NCBI RefSeq assembly: GCF_947493595.1
Contig: NZ_CANLRL010000001.1
Span: forward strand, 496,001 to 560,000
DNA length: 64,000 bases
Source: an uncultured Shimia sp.
Lineage (GTDB): Bacteria; Pseudomonadota; Alphaproteobacteria; Rhodobacterales; Rhodobacteraceae
Direction: 5' to 3'
This document shows, one piece after another, positions 43,631 through 52,185 of the stretch (the first letter of the stretch is position 1; each line of letters opens with the position of its first letter). The notes under the pieces are model-generated. The model made no database searches. It was not told the origin of the DNA and was given only the letters and a program-made list of their open reading frames with translations. The position numbers and the translations under genes are program-made.

Positions 43631-43798
43631 GCTCTCTCCCCCAAAGCGTGTGTTTGGCCGCAGCCTAGGGGCGGGAACGCATTTGTCAAAGCCTGACGTG
43701 ACGAGAGCGGAATATCGCAGCCATCTCAAATGGTGCTTTGAGGTTGGTGAGCCCCATGGCACAGTGTTGAACATTGTACCCTGTTGAGAGGACGAAAG

Positions 43799-44164
43799 AT
43801 GATTTTCAAAAGCGTTTTGGCGGCAACACTGGCATTGTCTGTGGGGCTGTTTGTGGCGGATGGAGCTTTGGCAAAAGACAAAGGTGGTCAAGGCAACAGC
43901 AAAAAAGTGAAGATCGATAAGCCAGGCAAGGGTAATGGCAACGGAAAGGTCATTCCTCCGGGGCAGGTGAAGCGCTACACCCGTGGTGCCAAGCTGCCGA
44001 CCGATTTGAAGTGGGACGACATTGGCGATTTGGACAACTGGAACCTGAAGGCTCCGGGCAAGGGCAATCGCTACATCCGTGTGGATAATGAGATTTTGGA
44101 GGTCTCTGACGACCTGTCCACCGTGGTTGATGCGGTGGGCATTGTTGGCGATCTGATGAAGTAA
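43799..44164 (+). CDS. Secreted basic protein, RcnB/CigR-like
   Basis: A 121-aa periplasmic protein. It has a signal peptide (MIFKSVLAATLALSVGLFVADGALA), a Lys/Gly-rich low-complexity stretch (KDKGGQGNSKKVKIDKPGKG) and a C-terminal RYIRVDNEILEVSDD segment like RcnB/CigR-type proteins. GAGAGGA precedes the ATG. Function not assignable. Confidence 0.8.
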   Translation: MIFKSVLAATLALSVGLFVADGALAKDKGGQGNSKKVKIDKPGKGNGNGKVIPPGQVKRYTRGAKLPTDLKWDDIGDLDNWNLKAPGKGNRYIRVDNEILEVSDDLSTVVDAVGIVGDLMK

Positions 44165-44182
44165 TCTTTTGGCTGCGTGGGC

Positions 44183-44629
44183 TTACATGCGCACGCAGTT
44201 GATCGGCGCCTTGTCGGCCGAGAGGATCATGTAGTTTTCAGAGGTGAAGGTGAAGGTGACCTTGGCGCTGGCATTGCTGTCCTCAAGCAAAGCTTGGCGC
44301 AGGGTTTCGGCATGCTCGCTGCGGCGGGCGTCTTGGCCGTCGATTGTTAGTTTGCTGACGTAGGCGGAGACAGGTGTGTCGCTGAGCATGCCGTTGGTCA
44401 GTTGGAAATCAGAGCGGTAGCGGGCTTGGGCGGAGACCTTTTGATCTAGCCCTAGGAAATCGATGTTCACCAACACGTCCAGGCGGCCATTTTCCGAGAA
44501 TGTGACGTTGGACACCGCATCATTGTCCGCCGTGCTGCGCACACATGTCCAGGTGCCGAGGATGGATTGCGCAGAGGCCAAAGGCGCGGTGCTCAATACA
44601 AGAGCTGCAGCGGCAAAGACGGCTTTCAT
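44183..44629 (-). CDS. Secreted protein of unknown function
   Basis: A 148-aa protein with a signal peptide (MKAVFAAAALVLSTAPLASA) and a mature domain beginning ILGTWTCV and ending INCVRM. One Cys at each end could form a disulfide. The GTW start and alternating beta pattern suggest a small lipocalin-like barrel. Convergent with the preceding gene, 18 bases apart. Confidence 0.78.
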   Translation of the reverse strand: MKAVFAAAALVLSTAPLASAQSILGTWTCVRSTADNDAVSNVTFSENGRLDVLVNIDFLGLDQKVSAQARYRSDFQLTNGMLSDTPVSAYVSKLTIDGQDARRSEHAETLRQALLEDSNASAKVTFTFTSENYMILSADKAPINCVRM

Positions 44630-44785
44630 AGTGGGTCTCCCTTGGGATTAAAACGCGCAGGATCAACGCAAAACGTTGGGGGGAAGCGTAGAACAGGCAG
44701 TGGCGTGCTTCAATCGTTGAGTGTGATTGTTTCGGGTGCCGATGCGCGGCTATGGTGGCGGTGATACAACGGCCGAGGGGCGGAT

Positions 44786-45271
44786 ATGGCGCAGGTTTTG
44801 ATTGTCTATCACTCCCGTACAGGGGGCAGTCAGCAAATGGCGGAGGCGGCCTTTGCGGCGGCGCAGGCTGAGGGAGAGGCGCGGTTGTTGCGTGCTGAAG
44901 ATGCGCAGCCAACGGATGTTCTGTCCGCGGACGGCTATTTGTTCTGCGGACCGGAGAACCTTGCCGCGCTGTCAGGTGCGATGAAGGAGTTCTTTGACCG
45001 CTGTTTTTATCCTGTTTTGGGGCAGATCGAGGGGCGGCCTTATGCGCAGATGATCTGTGCCGGATCAGATGGTGAAGGTGCTGCGCGGCAGTTGGCACGG
45101 ATTGCGACAGGGTGGCGGCTCAAAGAAGTGCAGCCACCGTTGATAATGTGCACTCATGCGCAGACACAGGAGGACATTCTGGCGGAGAAAGAGATTGGCG
45201 CGGCGGATTTGGCGCGCTGCGCAGAGCTTGGCGCGGCGCTGGGGGCAGGGCTGGTGATGGGGGTGTTTTGA
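44786..45271 (+). CDS. Flavodoxin-family protein
   Basis: A 161-aa protein with the FMN phosphate-binding loop VYHSRTGGSQQMAEA at the N-terminus and DGYLFCGPENLAALSGAMKEFFDR, typical of short flavodoxin-like NAD(P)H oxidoreductases. No redox partner is adjacent. Convergent with the MAPEG gene three bases away. Confidence 0.88.
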   Translation: MAQVLIVYHSRTGGSQQMAEAAFAAAQAEGEARLLRAEDAQPTDVLSADGYLFCGPENLAALSGAMKEFFDRCFYPVLGQIEGRPYAQMICAGSDGEGAARQLARIATGWRLKEVQPPLIMCTHAQTQEDILAEKEIGAADLARCAELGAALGAGLVMGVF

Positions 45272-45274
45272 GCC

Positions 45275-45847
45275 TTATGTCAACAAAGCAAGCGCCACAT
45301 AGCTCGCCATGCCAAACAAAGACATCAGGCTGACGCTCATAAAGATGCCACGCAGGCCGTCTTTGCCACTCAGATAGGCATAGGCGTGGCCAAGGCGGCC
45401 CAAAGCAAATCCAACCATCCAGATGAAGGCTAGGCTTTCTGTGGGTGAAATCAGCATCATCGCCGGCGCAAGGACAACAAAATAGAGCGTGTTTTCGGAG
45501 GCGTTGTTGTGGGCGTCGTGGTGACGTTTTACTTCGCGCACACCCGTTGGGTCTGCCTCGGTTTCAACTTTACCTGCTTTGGCCCATTCTTCCGGCGTGG
45601 CCTGCAAACCATATTTGAGGCGGGTAAGTTCGGTGCTGGTCATCAGCCAGACATGGTTGGCCAGCAACAGCAGTCCGCTGATGGTGAAGGCAATCAGGAT
45701 GGGCTTGGTGGGCACAGCTGGCACCGCAGACATGACGCCAATCAGCAGGTTCAGAATGATGGCCGCCGTAATCAGCGCAAAGGGGTAGACGATGATGATG
45801 CGGCGCACGCGCCGCACGCGATTGGGGTCTAGTCCTGTCTCGGTCAC
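45275..45847 (-). CDS. MAPEG family membrane protein
   Basis: A 190-aa protein with four predicted membrane helices and the MAPEG pattern NASENTLYFVVLAPAMML...GRLGHAYAYLSGKDGLRG. The cytosolic insert between helix 2 and 3 (about 78-112) is rather long. MAPEG proteins are membrane glutathione-dependent transferases or isomerases; the substrate is unknown here. Confidence 0.87.
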   Translation of the reverse strand: MTETGLDPNRVRRVRRIIIVYPFALITAAIILNLLIGVMSAVPAVPTKPILIAFTISGLLLLANHVWLMTSTELTRLKYGLQATPEEWAKAGKVETEADPTGVREVKRHHDAHNNASENTLYFVVLAPAMMLISPTESLAFIWMVGFALGRLGHAYAYLSGKDGLRGIFMSVSLMSLFGMASYVALALLT

Positions 45848-45934
45848 GCTACATTCCTCCCTTTCTCATCTCTGAGTGGTAGAACACATGGTCACGTTCA
45901 ATTCAGATAACAAGTGCGGGCTGGGTGACGGCGG

Positions 45935-46315
45935 TCAGTCATATTTTTGGGAATATACTGCCTGCGCCTGTGCAATGTCTGCCTCGTGCTCCACAGCCCA
46001 GTTGGCCAGGCCTGTGATGTGGCCCAACAGCGAATGACCCAAAGGGGTGAGGCTGTACTCCACGGAGGGTGGTCTGGTGTCAAAGACCTCGCGGTGCACA
46101 AGGCCATCGCGCTCCAGCCCACGTAGGGTAACCGTCAACATGCGTTGGGAAATGCCCGCCACGGCGCGCAGGAGCGCACGGAACCGTTCTGGCCCGCGCC
46201 CCAATCGCAGCACCACCAACACGCTCCATTTGTCGCCAACCCGATCCAGAACATCACGCACGGGGCAGGTGCCGCTGAAGTCATTTGCCACCCATGTATC
46301 CACACCGTCATTCAT
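45935..46315 (-). CDS. HxlR-family transcriptional regulator
   Basis: A 126-aa winged-helix regulator. The family start C-P-V-R-D-V-L-D-R-V-G-D-K-W and SQRMLTVTLRGLERDGLVHRE are clear. The Cys in GTCPVRD is the residue that senses electrophiles or oxidants in related proteins. ATG 46315 directly follows AGGAG, so a start further upstream (TTG near 46357) cannot be excluded. It is divergent from the NmrA-type gene it probably controls. Confidence 0.88.
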   Translation of the reverse strand: MNDGVDTWVANDFSGTCPVRDVLDRVGDKWSVLVVLRLGRGPERFRALLRAVAGISQRMLTVTLRGLERDGLVHREVFDTRPPSVEYSLTPLGHSLLGHITGLANWAVEHEADIAQAQAVYSQKYD

Positions 46316-46400
46316 CTCCTGAATGTCGGAGGGGGTTACTTCTGTGTGCCTATCCAATGAATTAGTGCCTTCTTTTGCGCTCAAACCAAGTCTCTTAAGT

Positions 46401-46439
46401 GTGGTTCTCAACAGTAACCACCGTATCACGGAGAACCAC
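46401..46439. promoter_or_regulatory. Nested inverted repeats between HxlR and NmrA genes
   Basis: GTGGTTCTC (46401-46409) is repeated inverted as GAGAACCAC (46431-46439). Within it GTGGTT-N9-AACCAC (46401-46421) is a second perfect dyad. The site abuts the NmrA start at 46441, fitting repression by the divergent HxlR protein. Confidence 0.6.
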
Positions 46440-46440
46440 T

Positions 46441-47341
46441 ATGAACCAGACCGTTGCAATTTTTGGCGCCACCGGTGCGCAAGGCCCCCCCGTTGTGCAG
46501 GAAGCGCTTGCCAAAGGATTGACTGTGCGCGCTGTTGCGCGTGACGTTGCCAAGATTTCCGAAATGCACAGTGAAGCCCATGCCTTTGCGGCCACTTTGG
46601 AGGATGTCGACGCCATTGCACGCGCATTAGACGGGGTTGATGCCGCGTTTCTGCATCTGCCTGCGCCAGCCACACCTGAAGACCCGCAAACTTGGATGCC
46701 CGCGTTTTTTCACTGCCGCTCATCAAGTGGGATTGCCGTTGCTTGTCTTCACCACCGGAGGCACGTCCGGAGCGCGTTACCCGTCCTCGATGATGATCGA
46801 CGCCACAACGGGTGGCATGATGGCGGTATTGAACAGCGGTATTCCCTCGATTGTGTTGCAGCCGACCATTTATCTGGAAAACCTGCTGCCCGGGTTCCTG
46901 ACACCGCAGCTGAAATCCGAAGGTGTTTTGAACTATCCACCGCTACCAGACACAATGAAGGTCACCTGGACGTCGCATTTTGACCAAGCGCGTGTGGCAG
47001 TGGCGGCATTGACCCGTCCAGATCTGGCCGGGCAACACTTTGAAATTGGCACGCCAGCGCCGCTGACAGGTGGGCAATTGGCGGAATTGTTGTCTGGCTG
47101 GGTGGATCGTCCGGTGTCTTTTGCGCCTCAGTCTCCGGCAGAATTGGGGGCGCAGGTGGCAGACGCCTTTGGCAATCCGGGCATGGGGCACATGCTGACC
47201 GACATGTACGGCGCCTTGGCCAAAATGGGCGATGACGACATGTGCATTGATACGCGGCAGATTGAGGAGACCTTTGGTGTCACCCTGTCCACTGTAGAAG
47301 AACACATCAAAAGCTGGGGCAAAGCTGCTGCGGCTGCCTAA
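46441..47341 (+). pseudogene. NmrA-type NAD(P)-binding protein, frameshifted
   Basis: An atypical short-chain dehydrogenase of the NmrA/QOR2 kind, about 299 aa if repaired. The first frame gives the Rossmann start (MNQTVAIFGATGAQGPPVV) up to PQTWMPAFF. The continuation FFTAAHQVGLPLLVFTTGG and on to SWGKAAAAA lies in another frame. The switch is at a run of six T (46705-46710); five T would restore one reading frame. It may be a homopolymer error, a real mutation or slippage. HxlR regulators are often paired with such NAD(P)H oxidoreductases. Confidence 0.82.
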
Positions 47342-47346
47342 GAAAA

Positions 47347-47374
47347 AAGGGCCGGAGAATTTGCTCCGGCCCTT
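47347..47374. terminator. Bidirectional terminator NmrA / pepF
   Basis: Stem AAGGGCCGGAG / CTCCGGCCCTT with a 6-base loop. It is preceded by A6, which serves as the T run for the minus strand. Confidence 0.85.
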
Positions 47375-47400
47375 CATCATACGCAATTCGGCTTGAGGCG

Positions 47401-49218
47401 TTATTCCATCGCCTCAAGCTCGTCGATCATCGACGAAATCATGCTCAGGCCTTTGTCCCAGAACTTCGGATCAGAGGCGTCCAGGCCAAAGGGTGCGAGA
47501 AGCTCTGAGTGGTGCTTGGAACCACCCGCTTTGAGCATCTCGAAGTATTTGTCCTCAAAGCCTTCGTCGCCCTCGGCATAAACCGCATAGAGCGCGTTTA
47601 CGAGGCCGTCGCCAAAGGCATAAGCATAGACGTAGAACGGCGAATGTACGAAGTGCGGGATGTAGGCCCAGAAGGTCTCATAGCCATCCATATACTCAAA
47701 GGCCTCACCAAGGCTTTCGGCCTGAACTGACATCCACAGGGCGTTGATGTCTTCTGGTGTCAGCTCGCTTTCACGACGGGCGGCGTGCAGTTTGCACTCA
47801 AAGTCGTAGAACGCGATTTGGCGCACCACGGTGTTGATCATGTCCTCAACCTTGCCCGCGAGCAGGATTTTGCGCTGCTCCTGGGTTTCGGCTTTGTCCA
47901 GCATGGCGCGGAAGGTGAGCATCTCGCCAAATACGGAAGCAGTTTCCGCCAGAGTCAGCGGAGTGGAAGACAACATCTCGCCTTGGTCTGCGGCCAGCAC
48001 TTGGTGCACGCCGTGGCCCAGTTCGTGTGCCAAAGTCATCACGTCACGCGGCTTGCCGAGGTAATTCAGCATCACATAGGGGTGCACGTTGGTCACGGTT
48101 GGGTGGGCAAAGGCACCCGGCGCTTTGCCCGGTTTCACACCCGCATCGATCCAACCTTTGCTAAAGAACGGCTCGGCCAATTCGCCCATGCGTGGGTCAA
48201 AGGCGTTGTAGGCGTCCATCACGGTTTTCTGGGCGGTGTCCCAATTCACGGTGGTTGGGTCTTCCATGGGCAGCGGTGCGTTGCGGTCCCAGACCTGCAT
48301 CACATCCAGACCAAGCCATTTGCGCTTCAGCTCATAGTAGCGGTGGCTGAGTTTGGGGTAGGCGGCGACAACCGCGTCGCGTAGGGCCTCGACCACTTCC
48401 GGTTCCACATCGTTGGAGAGGTGACGGCCAGTTTGCGCCGTGGGCATGTTGCGCCAGCGGTCCACAACTTCTTTTTCCTTGGCGGCGGTGTTGTGCACCC
48501 GCGCGAAAATTTTGATGTTTTCGGCAAAGACTTCGGCCAATTCCCGCGCCGCCGCCGCACGTTTTTCGCGGTCCGGGTCGGTCAGAAAGTTCAGTGTGCC
48601 TTCGATGTTCAGTTCTTCGCCGTTCACGTTGAAGGTCAGGCCCGCGATGGTTTCGTCAAACAGGCGCTCCCATGCGTCGCCCACCACGCCAAGATCGTGC
48701 AGAAATTTTTCAAGCTCGTCCGACAGCTGGTGCGGCTTCATTGCGCGGATGCGGCGGAAGACCGGCTCATAACGCGCCAGTTCGGCGTTTTCTGCAAAGG
48801 CGGCGGAGAGCTTGTCGTCTTCGATACGGTTGAGTTCCAAAGTGAAGAACACCAGCGGCGTGGAGAAGTTTGTCAGCTTTTCCTGCATGTTGGCCATGAA
48901 CTGAGCGCGCTCAGCGTCCGTGGTCAGCTGGTAGTAGCGCAGACCGGCGTAGGACATGATGCGGCCGGACACCTGACTGATCTTCTCGTTGCGTTGCACA
49001 CAGGTCAGCAGGTCGGCAGCGGACAGATCGGCCAGCTTGCCCTCGTAGTCAGCGGCAAAGGCGGCACATTCGCCTTCGAGCCATTCCAGGTCGGCGGTCA
49101 GTTCGGGCGCGTCGTCGCCGGTGTAGAGATCGCTCAGGTCCCATTCGGGTAGGTCGCCAAATTCGTTTGCGCCGGAGGAGGGGTTTGCATCGCGGACGGG
49201 GAAGGGAAGGTTCAGCAT
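47401..49218 (-). CDS. pepF: Oligoendopeptidase F (M3 family)
   Basis: A 605-aa zinc metallopeptidase of the M3B group that cleaves medium-length peptides in the cytosol. The zinc site HELGH is at 398-402, with the third ligand Glu in LAETASVFGE about 25 residues on. The start at 49218 gives the normal family length. It is convergent with the NmrA gene and divergent from the FAH-family gene. Confidence 0.95.
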   Translation of the reverse strand: MLNLPFPVRDANPSSGANEFGDLPEWDLSDLYTGDDAPELTADLEWLEGECAAFAADYEGKLADLSAADLLTCVQRNEKISQVSGRIMSYAGLRYYQLTTDAERAQFMANMQEKLTNFSTPLVFFTLELNRIEDDKLSAAFAENAELARYEPVFRRIRAMKPHQLSDELEKFLHDLGVVGDAWERLFDETIAGLTFNVNGEELNIEGTLNFLTDPDREKRAAAARELAEVFAENIKIFARVHNTAAKEKEVVDRWRNMPTAQTGRHLSNDVEPEVVEALRDAVVAAYPKLSHRYYELKRKWLGLDVMQVWDRNAPLPMEDPTTVNWDTAQKTVMDAYNAFDPRMGELAEPFFSKGWIDAGVKPGKAPGAFAHPTVTNVHPYVMLNYLGKPRDVMTLAHELGHGVHQVLAADQGEMLSSTPLTLAETASVFGEMLTFRAMLDKAETQEQRKILLAGKVEDMINTVVRQIAFYDFECKLHAARRESELTPEDINALWMSVQAESLGEAFEYMDGYETFWAYIPHFVHSPFYVYAYAFGDGLVNALYAVYAEGDEGFEDKYFEMLKAGGSKHHSELLAPFGLDASDPKFWDKGLSMISSMIDELEAME

Positions 49219-49346
49219 GGAAGCGGCCTTTGTTCAGAAAACTGTTGTGGATCAGATAGGCAGAGCGGGGCGGGAGGTTCAAGAGGGGGTTGCACTCCTT
49301 TGCGCGGCGCGGGAGCATGGCGGCAAGTTAAAGACGGAGAATTGAA

Positions 49347-50177
49347 ATGCGGTTTGTGCGGTATGGCGAACGTGGGGCGGAAAAGCCGGGTGTGTTGGAT
49401 AAGGCAGGTCAGGTGCGGGATTTGTCCGGTGTGGTGACGGATTTGGCCGGTGACGTGCTGGCGGACCTGCCGGAGGTCGATCCGGAAAGCCTGCCTTTGG
49501 CGGAAGGCGATCTGCGGTTGGGCGCACCGGTGGGGCAGGTGGGCAAATACCTGTGTATTGGTCTGAACTATTCCGACCACGCCGAAGAGGCTGGCATGGA
49601 CATTCCCAAAGAGCCGATCCTGTTTATGAAAGCCACCAGCGCCATTGTGGGCCCGGATGATCCGGTGATCCTACCGCGCGGGTCCGAGAAAGGCGACTGG
49701 GAGGTGGAGCTGGCCGTGGTGATTGGCAAGGCGGCCAAATATGTATCCAAGGAAGACGCGCTGAGCCATGTGGCGGGCTACACCATTGCCAACGACGTGT
49801 CCGAGCGCAGCCTTCAGATCGAGCGTGGCGGGCAGTGGACCAAAGGCAAAAGCTGCGACAGCTTTGGGCCGCTGGGCCCGTGGTTGGTGACGCCGGATGA
49901 GGTGGCGGATGTGCAGAACCTTGCATTGACGCTGGACCTCAATGGGGAGCGGGTGCAGACCGGCTCGACCGCGTCGATGGTGTTTGGGGTAGCGGAAATC
50001 ATCTCTTATCTCAGCGAAATGATGACGCTGCATCCGGGTGATGTGATTGCCACCGGCACGCCGCCCGGTGTGGGCATGGGGTTCAAGCCGCCGCGCTATT
50101 TGCAAGCGGGGGACGTTATGGAGTTGAGCATCGCGGGTCTGGGCAAACAGCGTCAGCGGGTGATGCAAGACGGGTGA
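49347..50177 (+). CDS. Fumarylacetoacetate hydrolase family protein
   Basis: A 276-aa FAH-fold enzyme. The core KYLCIGLNYSDHAEEAG, the metal ligands in DWEVELAVVIG (E-x-E) with the following Asp in NDVSER, and VIATGTPPGVGMGFKPP are visible. Members hydrolyse acylpyruvates or decarboxylate/isomerise ring-cleavage products; the exact substrate cannot be told. It stands alone, followed by a hairpin repeat. Confidence 0.92.
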   Translation: MRFVRYGERGAEKPGVLDKAGQVRDLSGVVTDLAGDVLADLPEVDPESLPLAEGDLRLGAPVGQVGKYLCIGLNYSDHAEEAGMDIPKEPILFMKATSAIVGPDDPVILPRGSEKGDWEVELAVVIGKAAKYVSKEDALSHVAGYTIANDVSERSLQIERGGQWTKGKSCDSFGPLGPWLVTPDEVADVQNLALTLDLNGERVQTGSTASMVFGVAEIISYLSEMMTLHPGDVIATGTPPGVGMGFKPPRYLQAGDVMELSIAGLGKQRQRVMQDG

Positions 50178-50195
50178 TGTCCGCAGCGATTAAGA

Positions 50196-50245
50196 GGTGA
50201 GGGGCCAGCCCCTCACACACCCCGGGATATTTGGGGAAAGAGAAA
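50196..50245 (+). repeat. Dispersed intergenic hairpin repeat, copy D
   Basis: Hairpin TGAGGGGC/GCCCCTCA, followed by CCCCGGGATATTTGGGGAAAG, the same order as copy A. It lies between convergent genes. Confidence 0.72.
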
Positions 50246-50246
50246 G

Positions 50247-51200
50247 CTAGGCGCTGTGTGTGTCGTAGAAGGCGGCGCAGGTGTCAAAGATGTGGGTGCG
50301 CGTCTGTGGCACTTCCATCAGGACTTCGTGTTCGCCGTCTTTGACGAGGTCCAACGTGCCATTGGGCCAGCGTGCCATACGGTCATGGACCTCGCCGCTG
50401 TGCACAATGCGTTCGTCCGTGCCGAGGAAGGTCAGGCAGGGGATGTTTGGTGAGGGGTGGGCACGCAGATTTTTGCATTCTTTGAGGGCCTCATAGACCC
50501 AGTTGATGGCCGGACCGGCCAACGCAAGATCAGGCTGACCTGTCATCTGACGCTGCATGTAAGCATACATGTCGGGGTCTTTGGTCAGCGTGTTATCGTC
50601 AAACGGTTGATCTAGCACCAAGGTCACCGGAGAGGTCATGGGAGACAGTCGCCCACCGAAGCCGAGGGGTTTGCTCAGTGCGCCAATTGCCCATGCGGCG
50701 GCGCGCAGGTGCGGAGCCAGGCCAATGCCCCACATCGGAGCGGAGAAGGAGGCTGTTGCCACCGACAAACCTTCGTGCAAAGCGCGCAGGCCGATGCAGC
50801 CGCCCATGGAGTGGCCCAACAGGTGCCAGGGTTTTGGCAGGTCCAGATCTTTTAGTGCTGTCAAGACGGCGGCCACGTCGCGCTGGAAATCTGCAAAGGT
50901 TTCGACATAGCCCACGTAGCGGGGCTCAACCATACGATCCGCCAGGCCTTGGCCGCGCCAATCAATGGCAATCATCGCGTAGCCACGCGCCGCAAAATCT
51001 GCGGCAGCGCGACCGTATTTTTCCGCATATTCGGTGCGGCCGGGAAACAGCAGCACCGTCCCTTTGGCCGGGCCTTTGGCGTCGTCCAAAGGCCAATGGG
51101 CAAAACGCAGGCGCACCCCATCATCTGCCGTCACCCAGTAAGCCTGTGCCTCTGGGCCTTCGGCAACGTCGTGATGAAAAGGCGCGCGCTGCAAGGTCAT
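50247..51200 (-). CDS. Alpha/beta hydrolase (lysophospholipase-like)
   Basis: A 317-aa serine hydrolase. The nucleophile elbow GHSMGG (HLLGHSMGGCIGLRAL), AIDWRGQGLADR and LTFLGTDERIVHSGEVHDRM (acid region) with GEHEVLME (His) match the monoglyceride lipase/PldB-like group. Its start codon overlaps the stop of the SCP2 gene by one base (TAATG), so the two are coupled. Confidence 0.9.
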   Translation of the reverse strand: MTLQRAPFHHDVAEGPEAQAYWVTADDGVRLRFAHWPLDDAKGPAKGTVLLFPGRTEYAEKYGRAAADFAARGYAMIAIDWRGQGLADRMVEPRYVGYVETFADFQRDVAAVLTALKDLDLPKPWHLLGHSMGGCIGLRALHEGLSVATASFSAPMWGIGLAPHLRAAAWAIGALSKPLGFGGRLSPMTSPVTLVLDQPFDDNTLTKDPDMYAYMQRQMTGQPDLALAGPAINWVYEALKECKNLRAHPSPNIPCLTFLGTDERIVHSGEVHDRMARWPNGTLDLVKDGEHEVLMEVPQTRTHIFDTCAAFYDTHSA

Positions 51201-51490
51201 TAGGCCAGCACGCCGCCGAGCTTCATTGCTGCGCCCATGTCGCCGTCAATCGCCAATTTGCCGGACATAAACGCGGCTGTTGGGTTCAGCTCACCGTCGA
51301 GAATCGACTGAAATGTGTCTGCGTCGGCGGTCATGGTCACATCTGCGTCGTCGTCGCCAGCGCGCACGCCGTCCGCGTCGATGATGATCGCGCCTTCGCC
51401 TTCGATGGCAAATTTGGCAGAACCATCAAAGGCTTCGCCACCAAGTTTCTCGGTCAGGGCTGCCACTGCGGCGGAAATGATATCGCTCAT
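51200..51490 (-). CDS. SCP2 sterol-binding domain protein
   Basis: A 96-aa stand-alone SCP-2 domain (FAIEGEGAIIIDADG, TFQSILDGELNPTAAFMSGKLAIDGDMGAAMKLGGVL). It binds acyl or sterol-like lipids in a tunnel. Coupling to a lipase-like hydrolase gene suggests a joint role in lipid handling. Confidence 0.93.
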   Translation of the reverse strand: MSDIISAAVAALTEKLGGEAFDGSAKFAIEGEGAIIIDADGVRAGDDDADVTMTADADTFQSILDGELNPTAAFMSGKLAIDGDMGAAMKLGGVLA

Positions 51491-51560
51491 CTGCTTGATC
51501 CTTCAAATTGTTGTGCACATGTTGGGAATCACACGCACACGGGCTACATTGATTTACGTT

Positions 51561-52154
51561 ATGGTCAACTTACGACATCTTCTCAAACCTACCGTTGCGG
51601 CATTTGTGCTGTGTGTCACGGTATTTCAACCAACAGTTGCTGTTTCTCAGGAAAATGACACCTCTGAGATCACATCCGACGGCGAAATGTCGCGTATGAT
51701 GGCAGAGTTGAAGGTGGCGGATGCCGCGCGAGCAGAGCAATTGGCTGGGCAAATTCGCCATCTGTGGGATGCGTCCGGGTCTGCCACGGCGGATTATCTT
51801 TTGCGCCGCACACGCAAGGCCATTGATGTGTCTGAGATGGAAGCGGCGGTGGAGCATGCCACAGCGCTGGTGGATCACGCGCCGGAATTTGCCCAGGGCT
51901 GGGCCGAGCGGGCGCGGGCCTATTATGCACTGGATCTCTATGGGCCGGCATTGAGTGATTTGGAGCAAGTGATTGCGCTCAACCCGACGCATTTTGATGC
52001 GGTGATGGGATTGGCCATCATGCTAGACGAGATTGGCAAGCCGGAAGATGCTTATGAGGCCTATCAGCAGGTGCAGTCTATACATCCCCATCAGGCGGGC
52101 CTAACAGAAGCTTTGGAGCGACTCGCGCCGCTGGTGCGCGGGCAGGACCTCTGA
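51561..52154 (+). CDS. Secreted TPR-repeat protein
   Basis: A 197-aa periplasmic protein. A signal peptide (VNLRHLLKPTVAAFVLCVTVFQPTVAVSQ) precedes TPR helices (FAQGWAERARAYYALDLYGPALSDLEQVIALNPTHFDAVMGLAIML). ATG 51561 gives the signal peptide; the longer frame overlaps the SCP2 gene antisense. Divergent from the SCP2/hydrolase pair and 31 bases before the helicase gene. Confidence 0.85.
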   Translation: MVNLRHLLKPTVAAFVLCVTVFQPTVAVSQENDTSEITSDGEMSRMMAELKVADAARAEQLAGQIRHLWDASGSATADYLLRRTRKAIDVSEMEAAVEHATALVDHAPEFAQGWAERARAYYALDLYGPALSDLEQVIALNPTHFDAVMGLAIMLDEIGKPEDAYEAYQQVQSIHPHQAGLTEALERLAPLVRGQDL

Positions 52155-52185
52155 GCCGAAACTTTTAGCCAGACGGGGCAAACAG

